A DNA stretch of 62,526 nucleotides, from positions 1-62,526 of IMG/VR virus record IMGVR_UViG_3300031972_001459. One strand, 5' to 3'. The first letter of the stretch is position 1. Every line of letters begins with the position of its first letter. The stretch is from a virus. Both the position numbers and the translations under genes were made by a program. The notes below the pieces were generated by a model. The model worked only from the letters and a program-made list of their open reading frames with translations. It was not told the DNA's origin and did not search any database. Shown piece after piece: positions 5,503 to 11,015 of the stretch.

Positions 5503-5820
5503 ATGAGAAAGATCGAAACCCAAATGTGTTCCGCAGTTCACAACAACGCTAATTGGCAGTCTGCTAATACATCAGTTGTGACTGAAGATTCTACTTCTAA
5601 AGTATATCTTCATGGTAATCACATCGCTACTGTAGGTGATGACTATGTTGAAATCTTTGATGGTGGTTATCGATCAAATACTACTAAATCAAGACTCAAT
5701 GCACTCATCAACGAGTTCTGCGATGCAGTTACTGATGGTATCTTTCAAAAGGATTACACCTGGTATGTAAAAGATAACAACATCACCAAAAAGTTTACTA
5801 ACGGTTATATCTTCTCATGA
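5503..5820 (+). CDS. MRKIETQM family protein, second tandem copy
   Basis: A 105-residue paralogue of the preceding protein: identical first eight residues, then NWQSANTSVV, VYLHGNHIATVGDDYVEIF, DGGYRSNTTKSRLNALI and FQKDYTWYVKDN. The C-terminus is shorter and differs. It is behind its own promoter cassette (copy 10). Its stop overlaps the start of a small membrane peptide gene (ATGA). Confidence 0.7.
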   Translation: MRKIETQMCSAVHNNANWQSANTSVVTEDSTSKVYLHGNHIATVGDDYVEIFDGGYRSNTTKSRLNALINEFCDAVTDGIFQKDYTWYVKDNNITKKFTNGYIFS

Positions 5821-5936
5821 TTAAGTATATCCTAGGAGCTATAGTTGCTCCTACCATGATACTCACACCATGGTTATTTGTTCTCTATTGTTTCTATCTA
5901 CAACTCACTGAAAATGACAACAACCAAACAGTTTGA
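5817..5936 (+). CDS. 39-residue membrane peptide
   Basis: A short frame beginning at an ATGA overlap with the previous stop. It encodes MIKYILGAIVAPTMILTPWL followed by FVLYCFYLQ and a polar tail, so one or two short transmembrane segments with a polar C-terminus. It overlaps the start of the next gene by 23 bases in another frame. The coupled start and membrane profile support it. Confidence 0.45.
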   Translation: MIKYILGAIVAPTMILTPWLFVLYCFYLQLTENDNNQTV

Positions 5937-6258
5937 TAAAGGTGAATTCTACACTATTGAAGCCTTTTACTTTACAGAAGAAGATGGTATCATTTATGGA
6001 GAGGATCGCAATGAAGAGGTTGATACTTATTGGCATATCAAACTTGACATTAACCTGATGGATTATGTGCTAGAACAATGTCAAACCAAACTCACTGAGC
6101 CATCGATTGTTGATGTCCTACCACGTAAATGGGCAGACTTCAATGATAAATATGAACTCGAAGATTGTGGCGATACATGTTATGGTATTGAACGCTATAT
6201 CTGGACAGGTAAGAAGTTAGTTACAGAGGAAGAGTACACTGAACTGGTGACTGTATGA
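5914..6258 (+). CDS. Acidic protein, function unknown
   Basis: A 114-residue acidic protein with several Trp and Tyr (FYTIEAFYFTEEDGIIYGED, then DTYWHIKLD and YIWTGKKLVTEEEYTELV), consistent with a small beta-rich fold. The ATG at 5914 is preferred over a TTG at 5878, which would lie inside the membrane peptide. The end overlaps the next start (TATGA). Family unknown. Confidence 0.55.
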   Translation: MTTTKQFDKGEFYTIEAFYFTEEDGIIYGEDRNEEVDTYWHIKLDINLMDYVLEQCQTKLTEPSIVDVLPRKWADFNDKYELEDCGDTCYGIERYIWTGKKLVTEEEYTELVTV

Positions 6259-6482
6259 ACTACGACATCTATCACCTACGCAATACACGGATGGATGATA
6301 AACTAACCTATCAACTAAGTGGTATCATAGCAGCTTATAAACCCCACTCTGAACCACCCTCAATAGATGAGATGGATACAGATAGGGTTGACAATTCCTA
6401 TGTTTCAATGATAGACTTATGTCAACAGATAGGTGTTGATTACCGTGAAGTTCAGAGACAGAACAGGACAAAAGATAGGTAA
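6255..6482 (+). CDS. Small protein, possibly cut by an HNH gene
   Basis: A 75-residue frame coupled to the previous gene by overlap. The main part is soluble and helical (DKLTYQLSGIIAAYKPHSEP, SYVSMIDLCQQIGVDYREVQ). The last about 12 residues (QRQNRTKDR) are the other-frame reading of the beginning of the HNH endonuclease gene, so the natural C-terminus may have been replaced when that gene arrived. Family unknown. Confidence 0.5.
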   Translation: MNYDIYHLRNTRMDDKLTYQLSGIIAAYKPHSEPPSIDEMDTDRVDNSYVSMIDLCQQIGVDYREVQRQNRTKDR

Positions 6483-7047
6483 GTTGACTGTTATTCAAAG
6501 AGTGTTATATCCGTCAAAAGATGTATACTGGGAATGTGAATGTGAGTGTGGTAATAGAACAATAGTAAGAGCAAACAAACTCAATGGGAGGACAACAAGT
6601 TGCGGATGTAATCAACATAACCCACAACACCATATAACACACGGTATGCAAAAGACACAAATTTATAAAGTATGGGCAGGGATGATTGCAAGGTGTAAAC
6701 ATAAACAATCTTACATAAGAAAGAATATACAAGTGTGTGAAGAGTGGAAAACATTTACACTTTTTTATCGTGATATGGGTGACATACCAGAGGGAATGAC
6801 GCTAGAGAGAGTTGATAATAGTAAGGGATATATGCCATCAAATGTTATATGGGCTGATAGGGTAATACAAGCAAACAACAGAGAAACTAATGTGTTTGTT
6901 GAATACCAAGGAAAGAGGCAAACTATCATACAGTGGAGTAGGGAGTTAGATATAGAACCGTCAACTATTAGAAGGAGAATTATATCTAACTTACCAACAG
7001 AACTTGTCTTATATCAAGGTGATTTACGGGGTAAGACTAACACATAG
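6445..7047 (+). CDS. HNH-type homing endonuclease with zinc finger
   Basis: A 200-residue protein from a GTG start. The N-terminus TGQKIGKLTVIQR, followed by a Cys cluster (ECECECG near residue 30 and SCGC near 53), is the zinc-binding start common to many phage free-standing HNH and AP2-like endonucleases. The middle (IYKVWAGMIARC, VCEEW, MTLERVDNSKGYMPSNVIWA) is the HNH-like part ending in QANNRETN. The C-terminus QWSRELDIEPSTIRRRI looks like a DNA-binding helix-turn-helix. The GTG at 6445 is chosen for the family start and the AGGTG about 9 bases upstream; GTG 6433 is an alternative. The gene overlaps the end of the previous gene by 38 bases, so it is a likely invader of that locus. Confidence 0.75.
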   Translation: MKFRDRTGQKIGKLTVIQRVLYPSKDVYWECECECGNRTIVRANKLNGRTTSCGCNQHNPQHHITHGMQKTQIYKVWAGMIARCKHKQSYIRKNIQVCEEWKTFTLFYRDMGDIPEGMTLERVDNSKGYMPSNVIWADRVIQANNRETNVFVEYQGKRQTIIQWSRELDIEPSTIRRRIISNLPTELVLYQGDLRGKTNT

Positions 7048-7061
7048 TAGTTGCAGTCCTT

Positions 7062-7889
7062 TTACCCCATTATCATAGAGAGTGGTCTTCTCCCCTTTCT
7101 ACCACACTTTGTTCCTTGTAATTTTGCTGCTTCCTTTGCACTTTCAGATCCAAATCTATGTGGTGTTGATGGTGTAAAATCAGATGGTATTTCACCTCTC
7201 CATAGATACCAACCTTTACATTCAGATTTGTTATTATTAGGGGATTTAATTGATTTGCATATGTTGCCATTACCCTTTCTGTTTCCTTCTATATCTTCGG
7301 CACAATCTGCTTGACTATTCCAACACATAGTATCACCATCTTCACGAATACCATATATCTTACCTCTCGTATTCACTCTCGCTTTCTTGTCAACTAATTC
7401 ATCACCTTTCCAACTCCACCTATATCCACCAGATTGAAATGTAGTTCCTTTTATACAAGCAGTGAGACAAGCTTTGCTTATTCCTAACTCCTTTAATACT
7501 ATTCCCCTACTATCATAATCACGAATATGTTCTCCCTCTAATGTATAACAACTGACAGGTTTAATTCTATCATCATTCAGTCGATATATGTCCCTTGTGC
7601 AACCACTACCTCCAATCGTTGAGTTATATCCATTGTTGTAGGTGTCAAACTTTTTTATCCAATACTTTTCTCTTTCATTAATAATATCTTCATCACAGGT
7701 TTCTATTACATAGAAGGTAAATGCATCTACTCCTTCTTCCCTTATTGCATTACAGATAGTCATATTCTCATAAGGTAATCTAGACCTGTAGATATGTTCT
7801 TTCCATCGATAATGAGGGTCTTTCTTTCTTGTGCAACCAACATACTTTCTGGTAGTTTCTTTATTCTGGATGATGTAGATTGAAGCCAT
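7062..7889 (-). CDS. GIY-YIG homing endonuclease
   Basis: A 275-residue protein and the only clear gene on the minus strand. The N-terminal GIY-YIG nuclease domain shows IYIIQNK...YVG (residues 4-18), an HYRWKEH block near 26-32 and NEREKYWI near 71-78, where the catalytic Glu is expected. Several short NUMOD-like DNA-binding modules follow (VSCYTLEGEHIRDYDS, GYRWSWKGD, CKGWYLWRGE). The start at 7889 is preferred over 7910 because a minus-strand late promoter (7912-7919) would start transcription near 7906. A hairpin around that promoter covers the initiation region. It converges with the HNH gene ending at 7047, only 14 bases away. Confidence 0.85.
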   Translation of the reverse strand: MASIYIIQNKETTRKYVGCTRKKDPHYRWKEHIYRSRLPYENMTICNAIREEGVDAFTFYVIETCDEDIINEREKYWIKKFDTYNNGYNSTIGGSGCTRDIYRLNDDRIKPVSCYTLEGEHIRDYDSRGIVLKELGISKACLTACIKGTTFQSGGYRWSWKGDELVDKKARVNTRGKIYGIREDGDTMCWNSQADCAEDIEGNRKGNGNICKSIKSPNNNKSECKGWYLWRGEIPSDFTPSTPHRFGSESAKEAAKLQGTKCGRKGRRPLSMIMG

Positions 7890-7894
7890 GATAA

Positions 7895-7933
7895 TAACAC
7901 TTGGATACATTTATTTATATAGTGTAAGTGTTA
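7895..7933 (-). promoter_or_regulatory. Hairpin enclosing the late promoter of the GIY-YIG gene
   Basis: On the minus strand, TAACACTT (7933-7926) and AAGTGTTA (7902-7895) form a perfect 8-bp inverted repeat, with the late promoter in the loop. The 3' arm ends five bases before the ATG. A read-through transcript would hide the initiation region; a transcript from the inner late promoter would lack the 5' arm and be translated. This is the arrangement known for T4 gene 49, e, soc and I-TevI. Confidence 0.65.
7912..7919 (-). promoter_or_regulatory. Late promoter TATAAATA (minus strand)
   Basis: A perfect match to the T4 late promoter on the minus strand. Expected transcription start is near 7906, 17 bases before the start codon of the GIY-YIG gene. 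Confidence 0.7.
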
Positions 7934-8199
7934 AAAATCACCCCCCTAAATGACGATATAAATATAATGTTCTGTTGTAGAGTTCTCCACAATGGCTGTG
8001 GAATAGTAAGGTAAAATGTGTGAATAAGTGTTGTAATCTGTGGAAAAGGTGTTAGTAAATGGCTTCAGCAGTAGTGTTATTGACCTTATAAAGGCCAGAG
8101 CTTATTGTTATCTAAGGCCGTATTCTATCAGGCCTTCCCAATAATGTCAACCCCCTCCCCCAAAATACTCTGAGACCCTCAAAGTTCACACCCCACAAA
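7934..8199. other. Non-coding stretch between GIY-YIG and pentapeptide genes
   Basis: No credible gene on either strand. It contains a plus-strand TATAAATA (7957-7964), a small hairpin with stems CCACA and TGTGG (7987-7991 with 7997-8001), several GGCC/AGGCC segments around 8090-8140 that could form alternative stems, and a C-rich run (about 8148-8163). The phrase AATGTCAACCCCCT recurs near 9231, before cassette copy 12. A short late untranslated RNA is possible but not shown. Confidence 0.4.
7957..7964 (+). promoter_or_regulatory. Possible late promoter without a gene
   Basis: TATAAATA on the plus strand, divergent to the late promoter of the GIY-YIG gene 38 bases away. Only tiny frames lie downstream for about 280 bases, so if active it would make a non-coding RNA or read into the pentapeptide gene. 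Confidence 0.35.
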
Positions 8200-8236
8200 G
8201 TTACTCACCTTCAAATGACCCCTATAGTGTAACCAC
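8200..8236 (+). promoter_or_regulatory. Early-type promoter cassette, copy 11
   Basis: GTTACTCACCTTC with TATAGT at 8223-8228 and GTAACCAC. The next ATG is at 8249. This is the first copy after the two endonuclease genes, so the early block continues behind them. Confidence 0.75.
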
Positions 8237-8248
8237 ACAATCTACATC

Positions 8249-8611
8249 ATGATCATCAACGGCTACGAAATCAAACCAGGTGCTGATCTTGAAGGCGCTA
8301 ACCTTAAGGATGCTGTCCTTGAGGGTGCTAACCTTGAGTGGGTCGACCTTCGGGGTGCTAAACTTGAAGGTGCTAACCTTAAGGACGCTGACCTTAGTGG
8401 CGCTGACCTTAGTGGTGCTGACCTTAGTGGTGCTGACCTTAAAGGTACTGACCTTACGGGTGCTTACCTTGAGTGTGCTGACTTAAGGGGTGCTAACCTT
8501 AGTGGTGCTAAACTTGAGGGTGCTGACCTTTGGCATGCCAAACTTGAGCGTGCTGACCTTGTGGGTGCTGACCTTACGGGTGCTAACGTAAAAGGAACTA
8601 TTCTTGCATGA
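8249..8611 (+). CDS. Pentapeptide-repeat protein
   Basis: A 120-residue protein. After a short start ([11 protein letters not shown]) it consists almost wholly of about 20 tandem A-(D/N)-L-x-x pentapeptides ([15 protein letters not shown] and so on), which predicts a right-handed quadrilateral beta-helix. Known members act by binding proteins, for example as DNA mimics on gyrase, but most have no known target; this one is shorter than the gyrase-protecting type. At DNA level 15-base units such as GGTGCTGACCTTAGT are nearly identical. It is driven by cassette copy 11 and overlaps the next gene (ATGA). Confidence 0.9.
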   Translation: MIINGYEIKPGADLEGANLKDAVLEGANLEWVDLRGAKLEGANLKDADLSGADLSGADLSGADLKGTDLTGAYLECADLRGANLSGAKLEGADLWHAKLERADLVGADLTGANVKGTILA

Positions 8612-8727
8612 ATTCAACACAACAACTGCTACAGACCATTGACACTCTTAAGGCTCATGGTCACTACAAAGTAACAGTGACTGTGCTGCCCTCACAGATT
8701 AAGCGCAAACGCAAATCAGCGCTTTGA
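8608..8727 (+). CDS. 39-residue basic protein, function unknown
   Basis: A short frame coupled to the pentapeptide gene by overlap. It encodes a helical start (STQQLLQTIDTLKAHG), a strand-like YKVTVTVLP and a basic end, QIKRKRKSAL. The Lys/Arg-rich tail could contact nucleic acid. No family recognised. Confidence 0.45.
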   Translation: MNSTQQLLQTIDTLKAHGHYKVTVTVLPSQIKRKRKSAL

Positions 8728-9033
8728 TTCACATGCTCACTCTATTTTTATGTGTTACATATACGCACTAAAAAATAGAGTAAAGGCCTATCTCTCTAAA
8801 AACCTTTTGTATACTATTGTCTGCTGATGTGTCTCTCCTATGTGTTACTTACTGGTTGTGCTTAGTTGATACTGACTCTTGACCCCGTAGGAGAGTTCAG
8901 TTGTAATAACTAAAGCGCCGATAAGTGAACTCGTGGAACACATAACAGTATTATTTAGTATTAGCGCTAACTAACAGTCCGTAATGACTCTAAACTATCA
9001 CTAACTCACACACCACTAAGTAACACTTTTATT
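8728..9033. other. Non-coding stretch with a terminator-like hairpin
   Basis: About 300 bases without a credible gene. At its start it has a perfect 11-bp inverted repeat, ACTCTATTTTT (8739-8749) with AAAAATAGAGT (8771-8781), with a 21-base loop, which may end transcription of the pentapeptide unit or protect its 3' end. TATGTGTTAC occurs twice (about 8749 and 8839). The rest is AT-rich. No tRNA-like cloverleaf was seen. Confidence 0.45.
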
Positions 9034-9183
9034 ATGACCAAATCTGTAATGATCTCACTGCTCCGTAAGGGTAACACTGGTTCACAGATTCTTGAAATTC
9101 TTGAGAGTATCTCCGAAGGCGCTAATGAACAACAAGTAGCACAAGTCGCTAATGAGCCAACACTTATGGAATTGGAGTTCTGA
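9034..9183 (+). CDS. Small helical protein, function unknown
   Basis: A 49-residue protein starting MTKSVMISLLRKGNTGSQIL and continuing as a helix, then an acidic Asn/Gln-rich tail. Similar short proteins with an L-L-(R/K)-x-G-(N/Q)-T-G motif occur in many cyanophages; their function is unknown to me. It has no copy of the promoter cassette directly upstream, and its start is preceded by GTAACACTTTTATT. Confidence 0.55.
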   Translation: MTKSVMISLLRKGNTGSQILEILESISEGANEQQVAQVANEPTLMELEF

Positions 9184-9243
9184 TTACTAACTAAAGAAGT
9201 TCTCTAGAGGGCCATCATCAACTGGGCCCTAATGTCAACCCCC

Positions 9244-9285
9244 TTATAATACCTCACCTCCAAATGACCACTATAGTGTAACCCG
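9244..9285 (+). promoter_or_regulatory. Promoter cassette, copy 12 (variant upstream half)
   Basis: Here the upstream part reads TTATAATACCTCACCTCC instead of AAGTTACTCACCTCC; TATAGT is at 9272-9277 and the end is GTAACCCG. The variant upstream half, preceded by a C-run, is shared with copy 13 and contains its own TATAAT (9245-9250). The next ATG is at 9295. Confidence 0.65.
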
Positions 9286-9294
9286 CCAATCATT

Positions 9295-9561
9295 ATGACT
9301 CACCCACTAACTGATAAACTTTGTGATCAAATCGTATCCTCAACCCCTCCATTGCCTCGCGACCAACAGGACCGAATCCTCAGTTATGACGGCCGGATCC
9401 TCGATGGCATGTTTGAGGAATTTTTTGAAGAACAGAAGCATCAAATGCGTGCCGCTTATGACCTAGGCTGCGCTGAAGGTCGTGATGATATTTTGAGTAG
9501 AGTAACTGAATTGTTGATGAACTTTGTGAAGCAATGCGACCAAACTAACACCCCCTTATAA
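9295..9561 (+). CDS. Small acidic protein, function unknown
   Basis: An 88-residue protein, mostly helical, with FEEFFEEQKHQMRAAYDLGC in the middle and a helical DDILSRVTELLMNFVKQC. The MRAA block resembles one in the protein at 12-248. The last residues (TNTPL) read into the C-rich start of promoter cassette copy 13. Family unknown. Confidence 0.55.
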   Translation: MTHPLTDKLCDQIVSSTPPLPRDQQDRILSYDGRILDGMFEEFFEEQKHQMRAAYDLGCAEGRDDILSRVTELLMNFVKQCDQTNTPL

Positions 9562-9597
9562 TACCTCACCTCCAATTGTCCTCTCTAGTGTAACACC
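9556..9597 (+). promoter_or_regulatory. Promoter cassette, copy 13 (variant)
   Basis: TTATAATACCTCACCTCC as in copy 12, then TCTAGT (9584-9589) in place of TATAGT and GTAACACC. It begins inside the end of the upstream gene. The next ATG is at 9611. Confidence 0.55.
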
Positions 9598-9610
9598 AAC
9601 CACACCACAC

Positions 9611-9841
9611 ATGTTATTCAAAAGAACACCGATTGCAGGGTCTTATAACACTATGACTGCTCTAGTATTTCATGAGTGTGATAATGACAGAAAGCTTAGT
9701 TATGACCGAGCTCGTAATGTTTCAATTGGATTTAACTTAGAGCGCTCTTTTGTTTTATCACATCAACCGCAAGAACGTGTTGATGCATGTGAACTATTAG
9801 AGTGGATTGATTGTCAAATACATAAGAAGATTTACGGTTGA
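9611..9841 (+). CDS. Small protein, function unknown
   Basis: A 76-residue mixed alpha/beta protein (KRTPIAGSYNTMTALVFHEC, then ARNVSIGFNLERSFVLSHQ and a helix VDACELLEWIDCQIHKK). It is a single-gene unit between cassette copies 13 and 14. No family recognised. Confidence 0.55.
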   Translation: MLFKRTPIAGSYNTMTALVFHECDNDRKLSYDRARNVSIGFNLERSFVLSHQPQERVDACELLEWIDCQIHKKIYG

Positions 9842-9845
9842 CAGA

Positions 9846-9883
9846 GTTACTCACCTCCAATTGTCTCCTATAGTGTAACCACA
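9846..9883 (+). promoter_or_regulatory. Early-type promoter cassette, copy 14
   Basis: GTTACTCACCTCC with TATAGT at 9869-9874 and GTAACCAC; the next ATG is at 9896. This is the last copy; none occurs in the remaining 52 kb. Confidence 0.75.
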
Positions 9884-9895
9884 CAATCAACTCTT

Positions 9896-10126
9896 ATGAA
9901 CAACACTTTCACTGATACATTCGATTGGTTGAATGAGGGTAATGTCACAGTATTTGACTACCTAAATGATATCAACATCACTCCACTAAGTATCACTGAA
10001 GAGGAAGGAAATAACTTCCCAGGATATAAGATAACCTTTCAATCTTTCGATGATATTATGACATTTTGTCGGGGTTATTATGGAGACCATAGTGATGAAG
10101 AAATCAAAGAGATTTATGGTTGGTAA
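9896..10126 (+). CDS. Small acidic protein, paralogue of the 4083 gene
   Basis: A 76-residue protein whose middle and end (INITPLSI, ITFQSFDDIMTFCRGYYG, SDEEIKEIYGW) match block by block the protein at 4083-4340. Both are directly behind a promoter cassette. A small alpha/beta fold is likely; function is unknown. It is the last gene of the cassette block and is followed by an intrinsic terminator. Confidence 0.6.
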   Translation: MNNTFTDTFDWLNEGNVTVFDYLNDINITPLSITEEEGNNFPGYKITFQSFDDIMTFCRGYYGDHSDEEIKEIYGW

Positions 10127-10158
10127 GTAACACATAGTCGTAGACAGAGTGTAACGAT

Positions 10159-10185
10159 AGGGGGACACATTGTCCCTCTTTTTTT
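10159..10185 (+). terminator. Intrinsic terminator ending the early block
   Basis: A 9-bp stem (10159-10167 with 10171-10179, core GGGGGACA/TGTCCCTC) with a 3-base loop, followed by a T-run to 10185. It separates the early cassette block from the strong promoter that follows. Confidence 0.85.
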
Positions 10186-10196
10186 ATATCGAGGGG

Positions 10197-10225
10197 TTGA
10201 CATATTACAGTCCTTATGTTATAAT
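10197..10225 (+). promoter_or_regulatory. Perfect-consensus sigma70 promoter
   Basis: TTGACA (10197-10202), a 17-base spacer and TATAAT (10220-10225), an exact match to the bacterial vegetative consensus. Transcription should begin near 10231 and run into the mini-gene at 10242 and the HNH gene. Confidence 0.85.
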
Positions 10226-10241
10226 TAGTGAGGAACAGTTA

Positions 10242-10310
10242 ATGTTACGAAACGACAGTATATTGGGGTTTTCGATGTTATCGCCGATGCGGCGTAGCGG
10301 TTGCCCTTAA
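10242..10310 (+). CDS. 22-residue mini-gene or leader peptide
   Basis: A short frame just behind the perfect promoter, with GAGGA eight bases before its ATG. It encodes MLRNDSILGFSMLSPMRRSG plus CP. Its last third lies in an unusually GC-rich stretch that can fold (CGCC with GGCG, and GCCGAT with ATCGGC near 10347). It could be a leader peptide controlling the HNH gene, a stand-alone peptide, or chance. The strong promoter and good binding site argue for translation. Confidence 0.4.
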   Translation: MLRNDSILGFSMLSPMRRSGCP

Positions 10311-10377
10311 AGAAAATGCGTGCTCGATAGGCTACAACGACACTCGATCGGCCTTGTTATATTTTGCGAATAAAAAA
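10311..10377 (+). other. GC-rich structured leader before the HNH gene
   Basis: The leader between the mini-gene and the HNH start is richer in G and C than its surroundings. It contains CTCGAT twice (10323 and 10343) and an ATCGGC that can pair with GCCGAT at about 10283. I tested it for a group I intron core and for a tRNA or tmRNA-like end and saw neither clearly. Confidence 0.35.
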
Positions 10378-10770
10378 ATGTCAGCTGAAAAATTATATCC
10401 CACAGAGTTTCTTGGTTATTATGTCACTAAAACCGGCCGTGTATTTCGAGATGGTGTAAAAAAATCCGAGGAAAAATTTATGGAGATAAAACCATTTCTC
10501 CGAGGTGGTGCCGGAGTATCTAATAAGCAATATCCCTCTGTAAATATCTCGATAAAGAACTCCGAGGGTAAGACATTATATCAGAGGAAGGAGTATGTGC
10601 ATAGGATGGTCGCTGAGGCCCTGGTAGATAACCCTCACAGGTATACAGAGGTAGATCACATAGATAGAGACAAGCTCAATAATTGTGTAGACAATCTGAG
10701 GTGGTGTGATAGGAATACCAATCTCAGAGATAAACCTAGAGACATTAACGGGAGGTATTGTAAGGTATGA
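10378..10770 (+). CDS. HNH homing endonuclease (NUMOD4/HNH type)
   Basis: A 130-residue protein. The N-terminal part (EFLGYYVTKTGRVFRDGVKK) is like the NUMOD4 module of free-standing and intron-coded endonucleases. The nuclease part is YVHRMVAEALVDNP (73-86), EVDHIDRDKLNNCVDNLRWC (91-110) and NTNLRDK, a standard HNH_3 signature with the His and Asn residues in place. The ATG at 10378 is preferred over an upstream TTG because it gives the usual short start. It is transcribed from the perfect sigma70 promoter at 10197 and overlaps the next gene by four bases (ATGA). No T4-type late promoter is visible, unlike the other endonuclease genes. Confidence 0.85.
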   Translation: MSAEKLYPTEFLGYYVTKTGRVFRDGVKKSEEKFMEIKPFLRGGAGVSNKQYPSVNISIKNSEGKTLYQRKEYVHRMVAEALVDNPHRYTEVDHIDRDKLNNCVDNLRWCDRNTNLRDKPRDINGRYCKV

Positions 10771-10961
10771 GTAGTTCAGAAGTTTATCACATTTATCTAA
10801 AGGATAGTTGTATACTTCCGTGTTTAACGAAGGAGAAATTTACAACTAGTTGGGAGTGTCTCAATTTGATGGTAGGGTTGATGAAGACAGATTACGTGGT
10901 GGAAGACCTGTCGTATGAAGTAGTAAGACCACTACAATCAAATGAGGAACAATCCTATTGA
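10767..10961 (+). CDS. Small cyanophage protein, function unknown
   Basis: A 64-residue protein with VYHIYLKDSCILPCLTKEKF and a helix WECLNLMVGLMKTDY. Short proteins with this YHIYLKD opening are typical of T4-like cyanophages, often near genes 25 and 5, but the role is unknown. It is coupled to the HNH gene by an ATGA overlap, so the HNH gene may have been inserted directly in front of it and taken over its promoter. Its stop overlaps the -35 box of the next promoter. Confidence 0.6.
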   Translation: MSSSEVYHIYLKDSCILPCLTKEKFTTSWECLNLMVGLMKTDYVVEDLSYEVVRPLQSNEEQSY

Positions 10962-10986
10962 CAAGTTCTAAATATCGAAGTATAAT
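10958..10986 (+). promoter_or_regulatory. Second perfect-consensus sigma70 promoter
   Basis: TTGACA (10958-10963), 17-base spacer, TATAAT (10981-10986). The spacer contains TCTAAATA (10967-10974), a late-promoter-like variant also seen before genes 8 and 67, so the site may serve both early and late transcription. It drives the glycosyltransferase gene. Confidence 0.8.
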
Positions 10987-11015
10987 GAAAGTTGAAATGG
11001 AGTGATTTCTAACTC

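Noticed and set aside
8280-8486. Hydrophobic 68-codon frame inside the pentapeptide gene
   Set aside because: It is a frame-shifted reading of the 15-base repeats; the pentapeptide frame has the promoter, the start and the family pattern.
9240-9290. Resemblance of CTCAC...CTATAG to a T7-type phage RNA polymerase promoter
   Set aside because: The match is partial, spacing is wrong, and T4-like phages have no such polymerase; a sigma70-type reading explains all copies.
1575-9883. The regularly repeated 38-base element taken as a CRISPR or other array
   Set aside because: Copies are 300-3000 bases apart with full genes between them, and their inner order fits a promoter.
10226-10377. Group I intron, tRNA or tmRNA in the GC-rich leader
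   Set aside because: No group I core elements, no T-loop sequence and no acceptor stem could be put together; only local stems are clear.
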